The notes beneath the pieces were generated by a model. The model saw nothing but the letters and a program-made list of their open reading frames with translations, ran no database searches and was not told the origin of the DNA. Positions 1-10,041 of a stretch of DNA of 64,000 bases are shown here, one piece after another. The number at the start of each line of letters is the position of its first letter. Position 1 is the stretch's first letter. The position numbers and the translations under genes were made by a program. This stretch comes from Brasenia schreberi (Eukaryota; Streptophyta; Magnoliopsida; Nymphaeales; Cabombaceae), in assembly GCA_036023115.1 (NCBI GenBank), contig JAYKKT010000046.1, positions 1,975,501 through 2,039,500 of the forward strand. Direction: 5' to 3'.

Positions 1-1
1 T

Positions 2-376
2 GTGGTGGCCAGGTCGAGTGCAAAGGCTAAATATCGTGCTATCGCTCTTGGTATGTGTGAAGGCCTATGGATTATATCACTACTTAAAGAAATTGACCTG
101 AGAAAAAACAAATCAATTGACTTCTTTACGGATAGTAAAGCTGCTCTCCAAATAGCGTCGAATCCAGTGTTTTATGAAAAGATCAAGCACATTGAAATAG
201 ATTGTCATTTCATTAGAGAGAAAGTTTCTCGAGAGATCTTCAATCTTCTACATGTTCATTCGGGAGATCAACTGGTAGATATTATGACAAAATCAGTTCT
301 AGTTAATGAGTTAAACAAAGCTCTTGTCAAGTTGGGTGTTTCAAGTCTTCAAGACCAACTTGAGGGTGTGTGTTGA
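2..376 (+). mobile_element. Copia retrotransposon RNase H and pol C-terminus, cut by the window edge
   Basis: The 124-residue frame is the end of a Ty1/Copia polyprotein. It shows the RNase H core (SSAKAKYRAIA, with E of the usual SSAEAEYRA replaced by K twice), the FTDSKAALQIASNP segment, the KHIEIDCHFIREKV helix and the VDIMTK motif. It ends at a stop just inside the following LTR start. The protein begins before base 1, so only the 3' end is here. The frame is open, but the two E-to-K changes in the catalytic neighbourhood suggest an old or inactive copy. RNase H removes the RNA strand during reverse transcription. Plus orientation agrees with the LTR that follows directly. Confidence 0.9.
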
Positions 377-707
377 AGATCAAGACGTGTTTATGTTTAT
401 GCATTTATGTATTTGTGTTTTAAATCTTTATGTATTTCGGATCCTAATGGACCACAATATAATCCATTGGGATCCGGGTAGGATTAGTTTTACTAGTTAG
501 GGGTGTTTTAGTCTTTTAAGTTAGAACAATGTTAGTATAAAACTCTAAGTACGATTATTAGGGCTGTTAGGTTAAAAATAAAAACAGGGAGGCTGCGGCT
601 GCCATGAAGAGGAGCCTTCCTCTATGTTCCCTTTGTGTTTGAATGATTCTTCCACAAGTGTGTTGATGTTAATTTCGTAAAACTCCACAGTGAGAACCCT
701 TTCAACA
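371..707 (+). repeat. 3' LTR of the Copia element
   Basis: The segment starts TGTTGAAGAT right after the pol C-terminus and ends CCTTTCAACA, giving the TGTTGA..TCAACA inverted ends usual for Copia LTRs. It is about 337 bp. The purine-rich GAGGGTGTG before it fits a polypurine tract. The partner 5' LTR lies outside the window, so the pairing and the target duplication cannot be checked. Confidence 0.7.
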
Positions 708-827
708 ATTGATTCACTATATGTGGATGAAGATACCGTGGTCCTTGCTTATTATATTCACTCCAATTGAGCTCTGCAGTGTGCTACTAAGAGGAGAAAC
801 CCCAATAAAATACTCATAATATCTAGA

Positions 828-935
828 ATCCATAATAGTAAAATCTAACAAAATTTTACAATGGCTATCGAAAGCCTAAAGCAACCCTCCTCCGTTCACA
901 TCTGGGCTCGGGACCGATCATGGTGGAGTTTGGCT
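828..935 (-). mobile_element. RTE-like LINE, 5'-end fragment
   Basis: Read on the minus strand this matches the 5' untranslated part of the full LINE at 32737-35961: the blocks around GGCTGTCGGAAGCCTAA, CAACCCTCCTCC and GGGCTTGGGACCG (in the full copy) recur with substitutions. No 3' part of the same copy is adjacent in the expected place. Confidence 0.6.
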
Positions 936-1892
936 ATGCTTCAACATAAACAAATATTTATTCTTATGATGTGGCCAAAGTAGAATGTAGTTACTCAATC
1001 ATATTTGATTCTTGTGTTATTTTGAAAGTTTTAAGATCCACTAACTGGGTGGCACGTTCCTTTTGGTGATCTAAAGGCAAAGACAGTATTTTGACCAGAG
1101 AAAGAGAAAGTTTAAGTGATTGCAGTTGAAAACAATCTTGATGGTAGAGAAAAGCATCCTCCAAGCAATGAGGTGCCTCGATCATTGGATGTTCTTAGTT
1201 TGATGGATCTGTCTGTGTTGGCGCGTCAGGAATGTAAATCTCATTCTGCTAGTGGTAATTCTACTTGAACTGGCTTATAAGCATCGTGTTACTTCCCTTT
1301 TTCTTTTGTACTATTTAAACAATTTCAAAGGTTCTTGTGTCTTATTTCTTCTTTGGTAGTTGGCAATTTTCTTACTACTTTTCTGTTAATTTGCTTTCAC
1401 TTGACGAACATGGCACATTTCTGGATCTATGATATACCACTAGGTGCTGAATTTCAAAATCAAATTTAGGGCATTTGAATCTTTCCAGTAACTTTATTAA
1501 TCTTTGCTGTAAAGGATTTTGCTTTAGGTTTTGTCATAGGGAACCGAGATCAAACCAAACCAAAACCAAAGTCAAGACTTCTCACAATAAGTGGGATCAG
1601 ATACATTTGTTCTTACTTTAAAAATATTCTTCTTTATATGGTTGATCTTTATAGAAATTGCACTTGACTGGTTTCTTTTGTTGTTGAAGTTCTAAGTTGA
1701 TGAAGAACTATCACTTGGTTTTAAGTTTGTTGTTTTCTGAAAAACAGTTTATCTGAAGCAATTTATCTTATGGTCTTTTTTTCCAATTATAATGGAAGGC
1801 CGAAGCCGTGCATCCTTCAAGAGTCAAACTCCTACTGAAAAAAAAAATCGTTATATACTTGAAGTTGCAACAATATTGTTGTTGGGATATAC
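936..1892. other. No gene supported; one weak exon-like stretch
   Basis: AT-rich sequence without a recognisable gene. The plus frame around 1127-1268 reads a plausible peptide (containing SLMDLSVLARQECKSHS) before a stop, but there is no convincing splice context and I do not recognise the family. A polypyrimidine-rich stretch and scattered A-runs are the only other structure. Confidence 0.4.
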
Positions 1893-2480
1893 AAACAACT
1901 AAGCCTTTTCCCATACTAGACGGGGTCGGCTACATGAATTCCTTGTTTCCACATAGCTCTATCATGTGCCATGTTAGCAGTTAACTCACAATAAGCTAGA
2001 TCATTCTTTATTGTTTCTTTCCATTACTTTTGTAGTCGTCCTCTACCTCTTTTAATACTTTCCAAATTTAATTTTTCATACCTTCTTACGGGCTCTTCTT
2101 CTGATCTTCTTTCTATATGTCCAAACCATCTTAAACGACATTCTCTCATTTTACCCTCTATTGGTTTGCCACTCCTAATTTGTTTCTAATAACCTGATTA
2201 TGTATATAGTCTTTTCTTGTATGACCACTCATCCATCTCAACATCTTCATTTTTATCACAAACATCTTTTGTACATGTTGATGGTTAACTGGCCAACACT
2301 CAAAATCATAAAACATGGCAGGTCTAATTGATGCTCTATAATATTTACCTTTTAATTTTAATGGTATCTTCTTATCATAAAGAATACCTTATGCTCCTCT
2401 CCATTTTAATCAACCAGCATTAATTCTACGTGTAACATTTCCATCAATTCTTTCAAAGGGTGCATATATCATGAAGAAAT
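1893..2480 (-). mobile_element. RTE-like LINE, 3'-end fragment (minus strand)
   Basis: Begins with ACAACAACTAAGCCTTTTCCCATACTAG, the reverse complement of the LINE 3' end with its TTG-repeat tail, and runs into sequence matching the C-terminal part of the reverse transcriptase ORF (compare 35560-35961 on the plus strand). Stops and indels make it a 5'-truncated dead copy. The truncation point is near 2480. Confidence 0.8.
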
Positions 2481-2814
2481 TGTATTTAGTAAACTGGTTA
2501 ACTTAAGCATCTTATTATAAACAAAATTGCCAACAACAATCCAAAACAACTTGAAAACCAGTGATTTTCAAAAAAATTGCTATGCATGGTCAACCCCTCT
2601 AACATACAACAAAACCCTCAGCAAATAAAAATCACAGAATATTGTTGAGGTACCCTTCATGGTGGCAAAATTCAGCCAGGCCAGAGTCGAAGTTCTGACA
2701 AAGTAAGTTGTAACAATTCTGAATAGAAATTACTTTATGATACTTAGGGGGAGTTGTCATAATTGCATTATACCTTATAAATCGTATGCCATGTATGGTA
2801 CTTAGGGGGAGTAC
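2481..2814. other. Unassigned sequence before a Copia fragment
   Basis: No gene. Two copies of a CTTAGGGGGAGT-type purine stretch, near 2741 and 2800, look like polypurine tracts of LTR elements, but no LTR could be bounded. Confidence 0.3.
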
Positions 2815-2877
2815 TCCATTTCATTCCCTTTGTCCTAGTCAAAAACAATTTCATATACTCTTAAGAGTATTTGGGAG

Positions 2878-4973
2878 CAGTGTTGTCTGACGCGTATCGT
2901 ATCGCTGGGCTCCACGATACGGGCGTATCATATCGTATCGCCGTATCGTACTTTAATATTAAAAAATACAAAAATTATTTAAAAATTCAAGAAAATTTAG
3001 TAAAAATCTGAAAAAAATTGTAAAAAGAAAATATTATTATTATTATACTTATATCTTTCTATTTTTTCAAAACCCTTTTAAAAATTATAAATTACACTCA
3101 TACTACTAAAAAACATAGGAGGACATCATTTAATATATATATATATATATATTAAATTATATAATATAGAGAGAGTATATGTGTTATATATACTCATACT
3201 ACTAAAAAATCATCCCTTGTGTGTAAATCTTAATACGGCGAGCCGTTGTAAGGATTGTAACGAAGAACTATTGGAAAGATGAGAGGTTCAAGAAGATGGT
3301 TGTCCATAATTAATTGGGGTGGGGTGGTCGACAAAATGGGAGAGAATGGAAAGAGACGTGATTGGAAAGGCGCATTTATGTACATGGGTCGACGTCTCTT
3401 GGAATTGAATTTATGAAGACGAGTCAACATCAAGAGGGAAGAGAAGGGCATGCATATATGACGGTTCCCCGGATATCAGGCCGACGGTGATGTAATAGTT
3501 TAGTTATTTATGAGCCAGGGCGGCCACACCGGGCACAGTGGTGGATCTAGAAATTTGTTTTGGGTGAGACGAAGCTTTAAAAGTTCTCAATATTTTTTGA
3601 GAATTTCCATACTTTATTGAAAATTTTCTAAATTTCTAGTGTATGAGTGCACCACCCCACCACAATGTGAATCCGCCATTGTTGGGGCATCTCCTCCCTT
3701 ACTGAACTTTTAGCTGTGGTCTCTTGCTCCTCTATACTGGCTGAATCGACATGTTGAATCCTTTTATGTAATCTACATGAGTTCTACGATTCTTTAAGTG
3801 ATCTAGTTTCTTTTGGTAGAACGGCGAGGCGAGATGCATGCTCCAGGAATTGAATTCGTGACCTCTCCAGAAAAATTGGTAATTGCTTTAAATTCATATA
3901 ATACAAAGTTTAGTATAGATTGAGCATTCAACATTGAACAATTGCATCCAAATTTACATATTTTGAAGCAAAAAATGAAATACATTTACATTTTACATAT
4001 TATAAATTTCTATAAGCTTATCATGATCATTAACTAAATAATCTTCACCTTCTCCTTATGAAGATTTAAAGTTTCTCAATCACCTTCTACTTCAAAATCA
4101 AAATCTTCATCTCCTTCATGATGTCATTGCACTCTTTTCAAATTAATCCATGCAATGTCTTCTTCGGTTAGGAGTGTATTTTCTTCGTTATCTTCCATAA
4201 TCCACTCATCTAATATATCAAAATTAACAAACTGATATCTTTGTACATGTAGTTGTCATATTTGCTAATTTTCATATGTGAGCAAAATGATGAGCTCCAT
4301 TTCTTTGATTATTGAGTTGAGTTTATGACACCTCAGTGATGTGATATTGTTACTTGATGATATCCCCTTTTTCTCTTACTAAAGACTAGCTTTTTAACTA
4401 ATGCTTGAACTCCATTTCTCACTTCCCAGACTGAGTTAAGCCTCACACACGTCGATCATGTTCAACTCAATGAAAGTCATGTAAGGTGAACCCTAAAATA
4501 GTGAAGTTATGAAATGCCCACTCAATGAACCGAGACAACCAAATTGTTTTTCATTGTTTGCGATTTCATGAAATTAGAAACTGGTAGCAGAAATATACCT
4601 AAAAGTTTGCAACAGAAAGGGAAATGATTTTATCACAATTTTTATTTGTTCATAAATTATTCTTATTCAATAAATGAAATTATAAACCCAAATTTACGTG
4701 TTACATACACAACTTGCAATCCCAAACAAGCATATTGGAGGATGCCTTGGAGGGAAGTGAAGAGAGGTGAAGAGAGGCCAGAAACCTGTAAAAAAATATA
4801 TAAAAACATTGATTTGTTTGGGTGTATCGCCCGTATCGTACGATACGGTACTGTATCATACGATATTGTGCGATAACCTGTATGATACGATATAGGTTAC
4901 CGTATCATATCATTACGATACGTATCGCACAATATCGTACAGGTTATCATACGGTGCGATACAGATAACACTG
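2878..4973. mobile_element. Non-autonomous hAT-like DNA transposon, 2.1 kb
   Basis: The ends are CAGTGTTGTCTG and, reversed, CAGTGTTATCTG: a 12-bp terminal inverted repeat with one mismatch. Both sides are flanked by the same 8-bp word TTTGGGAG (2870-2877 and 4974-4981). CAGTG-type ends and 8-bp duplications are standard for the hAT superfamily. Just inside both ends are arrays of GTATCG/CGATAC words on both strands (2891-2955 and 4825-4972), probably subterminal transposase-binding repeats. No transposase frame is present, so it depends on a partner. A small MITE sits inside at 3536-3681 and a short TA repeat near 3136-3152. Confidence 0.85.
3536..3681. mobile_element. Small CAGTGG-type MITE nested in the hAT element
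   Basis: Starts CAGTGGTGGATCTAG and ends GTGAATCCGCCATTG, an imperfect inverted pair. The same ends recur in copies at 14359 and 19083 that have near-perfect 8-bp duplications; here the flanks agree at only 5 of 8 positions (last five bases GGGCA shared). About 146 bp, non-coding. Confidence 0.6.
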
Positions 4974-5452
4974 TTTGGGAGTACTTGTTTTGTTCACATA
5001 TATGGGAACTTTAGAGATAAATTGGATGTCAGAGCAATTAAATGTATTTTTTTTGGATACTCACTTATCTAAAAGGTTATAAATGTTATGACCCAGTGAA
5101 AAAGAAAACTTATGTCACGATGGATGTGACATTTCATGAAGAGATTCTATTTTATATTTCAAAGAATAATGTTATACCAAATATACCATCCACAGTGGTT
5201 ATGCCCATTCTACCTACAGACGACTATAAGTATGATGAAAATGAAGATGAAGGGTAGGAGCTCATACACAAAGAACCAACTGTAGACAAAGTAATTAAGA
5301 CATACTCAAGAAGAAATAGACAAGTTATAATGTCTCATCCTAATGCTACTCTTGACCCTAACCTTTCTCTTGATTGGAATGTCAAACATGCAATATAACA
5401 GACTTTCTAATTTTAGCATGCTTCCCAATGTGCTTGATTTTTTCAAAACGAG

Positions 5453-5802
5453 GCTCTGATACAATGTAAGAAATCGTCGATAGTCGTATTTGGAAGCCGC
5501 CCGATCACGTATCATCAAATGTTATACCAAGTCAAATACAAACACACCCAAGAATGGGTGTTCCGAATCAAGCACAAGTCAACAACACAAATCAAAGTGT
5601 TGTCCAAGAACAACTTGATTTATTGATGGAGTGAGCAATATTTACAACAAGCGAGAGAGAATTGAGGAGTAAGGAGAGGGCCAACATTCAACCTTTAGGG
5701 ATCAGGTCTTCCCAACAGCTAACTGGAATGGTCAGGGCCTTAATTACCCTGGCTATCCAGTACCCAAACATGGGTTAGGCCCTAGTGGCCCGCCCTATTA
5801 CA
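5453..5802 (-). mobile_element. LTR with adjacent primer-binding site, minus orientation
   Basis: On the minus strand, TTGTATCAGAGCCTCG (5453-5465 region) matches the primer-binding site complementary to initiator-Met tRNA (TGGTATCAGAGC) with one change. It directly follows a segment ending CTTACA. The segment 5466-5802 begins TGTAAG and ends ATTACA on the plus strand, the inverted ends of an LTR. So this is the 5' LTR of a minus-strand Copia-type element whose internal part is missing. No partner LTR was found in the window. Confidence 0.5.
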
Positions 5803-6004
5803 TGTTAACAACAATCCACTATATAAGGATTGGATATCTTGTATTAGGTTAAGGCTGAATAATAAGAGAGAGAGAGAGAAAAAAAGGGGGGGCGGCCTCC
5901 ATTGGAGGGCCTGCCCTCCTCTCAAAGATCTCATACTCATCCTTCACGTTTCTCTTAGTCTTTTATGTATAGTTGAATGTTGCAAAACTCTGCGATTCTC
6001 AAAA
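5803..6004 (+). repeat. 5' LTR of the host-fragment-carrying element (shortened)
   Basis: Begins TGTTAACAAC, ends GATTCTCAAAA immediately before the primer-binding site TGGTATCAAAGC. Aligns with the 3' LTR from the TATAAGGATTGG block (probable TATA box of the element) to the end, lacking part of its U3. Confidence 0.7.
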
Positions 6005-6128
6005 TGGTATCAAAGCTAGGTTGAGCATTCAATCGACACTATCGATTGTTGGTGGTAGAGCATACGTATTGGCAATGAAATTGTCCATGTTGAAGGAAGT
6101 TTCACTACATTGAGGCAAGATGAATATG

Positions 6129-6473
6129 ATGGCATCGTAGAAGAAGCTATTGAATCCTATGAGGGAGATCAAGGGGCAGAAACTCATCCTTAACATCTTC
6201 GTTAGAGAGAGCGGTGATCGATTGACTCGTGTTGCCAAGGTCCTGGAGCAATTGAGTGGACAAGCACTAGTATACTCGAAAGTTAGATACACTATAAGAT
6301 CTTTTGGAATTAGGCGTAATGAGAAGATAGCTTACTACGTCACAATGAGGGGTGGGAAGGCAATGCAACTCCTTGAGAGCAGGTTGAAGGTGAAGGAATA
6401 TGAATTCAAGAAGAGGGTCCTTCATGACATCGTGAAAAAAATTGGACATGCTATGACCTTTCACCATAAATGA
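6129..6473 (+). pseudogene. Captured fragment of ribosomal protein uL5 (RPL11)
   Basis: The frame reads M-A-S-stop-K-K-L and then [51 protein letters not shown] and [16 protein letters not shown]. This is the N-terminal half of the cytosolic large-subunit protein uL5 (plant RPL11), which binds 5S rRNA in the central protuberance. Codon 4 is TAG at 6138-6140 where the family has GAG (Glu). Similarity stops after KVKEYE (about 6408); the remaining residues to the stop at 6473 are unrelated. No intron interrupts the matched part, so it came from spliced RNA or from one exon. It lies just inside the 5' LTR and is not a working ribosomal gene. Confidence 0.85.
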
Positions 6474-7624
6474 AGGCACATAAATGAGTAAAATCTTGGA
6501 AAGTTCATGATGGGTGCGCTAGAACGAAGCCGAAAGGAAGAGCACAATATTGAAGAGAAAGTCATATACATTGACTTTATTGTTGTTTCCGTATGTAAAA
6601 AGACTTGCCATTCTTGATTCATTGAATCCCCTGTGCTCAAAAAAGGAAGATAAAGATCGCTTTCCTCATTTTGTGGGAAAGCAAATCATGAAAAAGTAAT
6701 CAAAATCAAACTTGACTTTGAATTTTGAAATCCAAAAATCTAAAAAAGTTTCCACAATTTGTGGAAAAGTGATTGATTTAGGATAAGAAGAAAAAGATGT
6801 TAAATTCCAAAAAGGAAGGAGATCTTCCATGATTTTAGGAAGGTAAAAAAAGGCAAAAAATGGGAAAGCATCATCTTTAATTATTGGTATATGCAATGAT
6901 GTATTGCATCTATTTCCTTGTTTAGCGACATGTCTGGATTGCTCTTAGTATAACACTGTGCATATTTTGTGATCATGAAGGCATTCAAGGCCTTTGGATC
7001 AGTCACTCTTTTGGTCTATGCTTATTGAAAGTACTATTTAACCAGAGGGTGATGGTCATATTCTGTGGTAGTTGTAACAGAGCAGAAAGACGATGAAAAC
7101 AAGAATGGTGAAAAGTTTGCAGTAAGGAGGGTTGTTGAAGTGAACAACTAAGTAGGCTGGTGAAAGAATGTTACAGCTATGAAGGTTGTTGAAAAATGTT
7201 ACAACCATGAAGGTTGCTTAAGAAAATGTACAACCAGGAAGGTTGAAAAAGGTGTGCAGCCAGAAAGGCTGAAAACATAACACACCTTGAGAAGAACAAC
7301 ACGCGTTCAAATGCTGCGATGATAGGAAAAAATATTGCTAAGAAGAGCTCGTGTGTGAGAGCAAACTAGAGTGTCATCTATTGTTGGTTACCCATAATGC
7401 AACACAGAATCGTGTTGTTGTGGTGTTGGAAGGAGCATCACTAGATGGTAGTTGGTGTCTCGTTGAGAAGCATAACCTCATTCTTGTTCGTGTACTGCAA
7501 ATGGTGCAGTCAAAGCTGTTGTTAGGATGCTGAAGAAGTATGGCCTCAAGTAGAAACCAAGAGAGAAGCATGTTGCTGCAGAAGAAAGGGAAAGCAAAAG
7601 CACAACAAGGATCTATATTTCTGT

Positions 7625-7693
7625 GCATTAACTTTGAAGCCTAACTATGTTCGTGCATGGGCAAATATGGGCATTAGTTTCGCTAATCACTTG
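7625..7693 (+). pseudogene. Captured fragment of PEX5 (peroxisomal targeting receptor)
   Basis: The plus frame reads ALTLKPNYVRAWANMGISFA followed by NHL. This matches the C-terminal TPR region of plant PEX5, the receptor that binds SKL-type signals of peroxisomal matrix proteins (family consensus LKPNYVRAWANMGISYANQ). Only about 23 codons are recognisable; both sides are unrelated or too diverged. It lies in the interior of the non-autonomous LTR element, 1.2 kb downstream of the uL5 fragment, and cannot make a functional protein. Confidence 0.75.
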
Positions 7694-8784
7694 CAACTCT
7701 CTTGTGGATGCATTTTTATCATCATTGGCGAAAGCAATTATGTCAAATTAAAAGTAAAGCTTGGACAATGGCACTGACTTCTATTAAAGAAAGTGGGATA
7801 TCCTTGAGGCATGTGTGTTGGTATCGGTTGTTGAACATTTCCTCATAAAGAAGTCATGAGAAAATATCCAAAACCTCTAGGTACGATCTATTATTGATGA
7901 GAAAAGAGAAAGCAGGTGATTAGTGCTAGCACAACAGAAAAAGAGAAAGGGTAGAGAAGACCCAAGCTGAAGATGTTGATGTTGCTTCCACAGAAAATTC
8001 AAAGATGACTGTAGTTGCTTGAAAATAAAGAGACTGGAAGAAGAAATTGAAGATAGAGTGTTGAAAACTGCAAGGCAATTTTGTCACAACAGTTACTTGA
8101 AAAATAAAATCATTATGTAAAAGAGGTTGGTTGACAGTAAAGCATCATGGAATCCCAGATATTGAGTTGTTGAAGTAAAGTGAAAATTAGAGAAGAAAGA
8201 GAGGGCAACGACTCCAAGGGGGACTGAACATGCCAAATTCCATCTCCTACATTATATTGTGTAAGCATCAACTATAGCCACAAAGGCGCATTATGGAAGT
8301 GTATATGGTAGAGACAGGAGCCAACACACGGGCCGCAACGAGAAAGGCGCAAAAAAGCTGATCAAAGTGTGTATGGTGGAGATAGTACTTCTAACCATAA
8401 AATCAACTTTCTCAATAATATAGAACATGATACGTGAAGAAACTAGCAACCTTAGAGAGATTAGAATTTCATGATTGAAAAGAAAAAGAGAGGTTTGTCC
8501 AATTTCATCTTCTAATGATTGAAAAGAAGAAAGTAAGAGAGAGGCAACCCAATTCAATCTTCTATCTTTTTGGAGACCATACTTTATGATTGAAAGAAGA
8601 AAGAGAGAGAGGGGTGGGTACACCAAGAAAAGTAAGCTTACCCAATTCCATCTTCTATCAAGTGTGTGGTTGGTGGTTTTATCATCATAGTTATCCGTAA
8701 GTGTGATGAAGTAAGAACAAGTTTTTCGGCAAGTTTGGAGTTCCAAGTATCTCACTCTCAACTTGAGAGAGGTGTTTAAGAATC

Positions 8785-9055
8785 TGTTGTTTTAGTAATT
8801 ATACTATTTTAAGGTATTATTGTAATAATCCTTATTATTAAGGGCATTTTAGTCATTTTATATTCAACTATCCACTGTATAAGGATTGGACATCTTGTAT
8901 TAGGGTTAATGCTGAATAATAAGAGAGAGAAAGAGGGGGCGGCCTCCATTGGAGGGCCTATTCTCCTCTCCAAGATCTCATACTCTTCCTTCGTGTTTCT
9001 CTTACTTTTTTTTTTATGTACGATTGAATGCTGCAAAACCCTGCGATTCTCAACA
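8785..9055 (+). repeat. 3' LTR of the host-fragment-carrying element
   Basis: Begins TGTTGTTTTAG and ends GATTCTCAACA (TGTTG..CAACA ends), 271 bp. Contains TATAAGGATTGG, a GA-rich tract and the palindrome-like GGCCTCCATTGGAGGGCC seen in the 5' LTR. Confidence 0.75.
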
Positions 9056-9299
9056 TATCAATATCTTAAGTTTAATTTCGGTTAACAGCTTCATGTATGA
9101 GTTTAACCACTTTTCTCACTTTAAACTCAAAAGTATTAAAATTGTTAGGTTAGTAGCTTACTATCTTGTCAGGATCCTTTTTTATAGCTGGTGTTGCATG
9201 TATATGTGGGGATGTCTTCTATAAGTAATTCTTTTCACTTAATTGTGTAAAGATTGATAGTAGAATTCCTCCCTTAAGACATGAGTTTTAGTGACAAAT

Positions 9300-10041
9300 T
9301 ATTCTTTTGCTCTCAATAGATGGAAAGCTGAAGCTGAAGCTGATTTGGTTTATGATATTTGTTATTTTCTATCACTTGGGGTCTGTATCTTTCATTATTT
9401 AGATTAAGCTTCAATCACATGCATTTATTTTTGCAGGGGGGATGACGGAATCTCTGATTCAGTTATGCTGCCTGATGGTAGAGGCAATGGAGCGCACCTT
9501 ACATTCTCTGTTCTTTTTCCTCTAGTGGCATGTGGTCAATGCCAAAGTGCTAGATGTCACCATTCTTGCCGTGGTCATGTGTGTGCTCCTCCTGACATGG
9601 ATCAATTTCATTGGGATTTGGAATAGTCAAGACCTTTTGTAACTGCATCTATTGATTCAGAAATGTGAATATATTCCGCTAATAAACATTTCTATCAGAA
9701 TGTTGAGTTTGTTAGAAATATCCCAGCTTTTCTCATTGAACAAAAGAGTAGTTAATTATGTTTGAATAGTAATCGTATGCTTTCTCAAAATATTAGATGT
9801 ATCTCCAGAAAACACTGGATACGGATGGCATTTTGAAGCTTTCTCTGAGTCAAGGATACGTAAGTGTGTTAGTAATTCTTTATGTACTTTTTAAACTAAA
9901 AATTCTTCTATTGCAATGCAGATGGTGGAGATGAAGTCTTCGATATATAAAGTCTCACCGTCCAGGAATATCATGATGATAACCTACCAGAGGATGCTTA
10001 AAAGCTTAGTTTATTAGAGGAAATGTCTTCTGAGGATGGTA
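9300..10041 (+). pseudogene. Unidentified decayed exon series
   Basis: Four exon-like pieces follow one another with plausible borders: near 9320-9358 (KAEAEADLVYDI), 9437-9626 after TTTTTGCAG (GDDGISDSVMLPDGRGNGAH, then LTFSVLFPL), about 9796-9858 ending before GTAAGTG, and 9922-10038 after AATGCAG ending before GTAAGCAT (DGGDEVFDI, stop, SLTVQEYHDDNLPEDA, stop). The last piece has two in-frame stops, so the series looks dead. I do not recognise the family. It could also be chance open frames in intronic DNA. Confidence 0.3.

Larger units (their letters stand above)
2815..5440 (+). mobile_element. Copia integrase fragment, split by a hAT-like insertion
   Basis: Reading across the insertion at 2878-4973, the left side (to 2877) and right side (from 4982, after the duplicated 8 bp) join into the integrase C-terminal region of a Copia element: VFG-CFVHI, then IKCIFFGYS, KGYKCYDP and YVTMDVTFHE at 5042-5160, followed by the acidic linker and TYSRRNR around 5300. 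A stop lies between the FGYS and KGYKC motifs and another near 5390, so it is dead. The element is lost after about 5440, where an LTR in the opposite orientation takes over. Confidence 0.75.
5803..9055 (+). mobile_element. Non-autonomous LTR retroelement carrying host gene fragments
   Basis: Two related LTRs bound it: 5803-6004 and 8785-9055 share the block from TCCACTATATAAGGATTGG through the GA-rich stretch, GGCCTCCATTGGAGGGCC and GCGATTCTCAA(A/C)A. The primer-binding site TGGTATCAAAGC follows the first LTR at 6005-6016. The 2.8-kb interior has no gag, integrase or reverse transcriptase motifs. Instead it holds a stretch of ribosomal protein uL5 (6129-6410) and a PEX5 TPR stretch (7625-7693), among sequence of unknown origin and short GAAGGTTG-type repeats near 7115-7275. 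It must have moved using proteins made elsewhere. The left LTR is about 70 bp shorter; target duplications (TTACA/TATCA) are not convincing. Confidence 0.75.

Noticed and set aside
7351..7533. NEP1/EMG1 fragment (VVVVLEGASLD)
   Set aside because: Only about 11 residues resemble the family and the surroundings do not; kept only as a weak remark.
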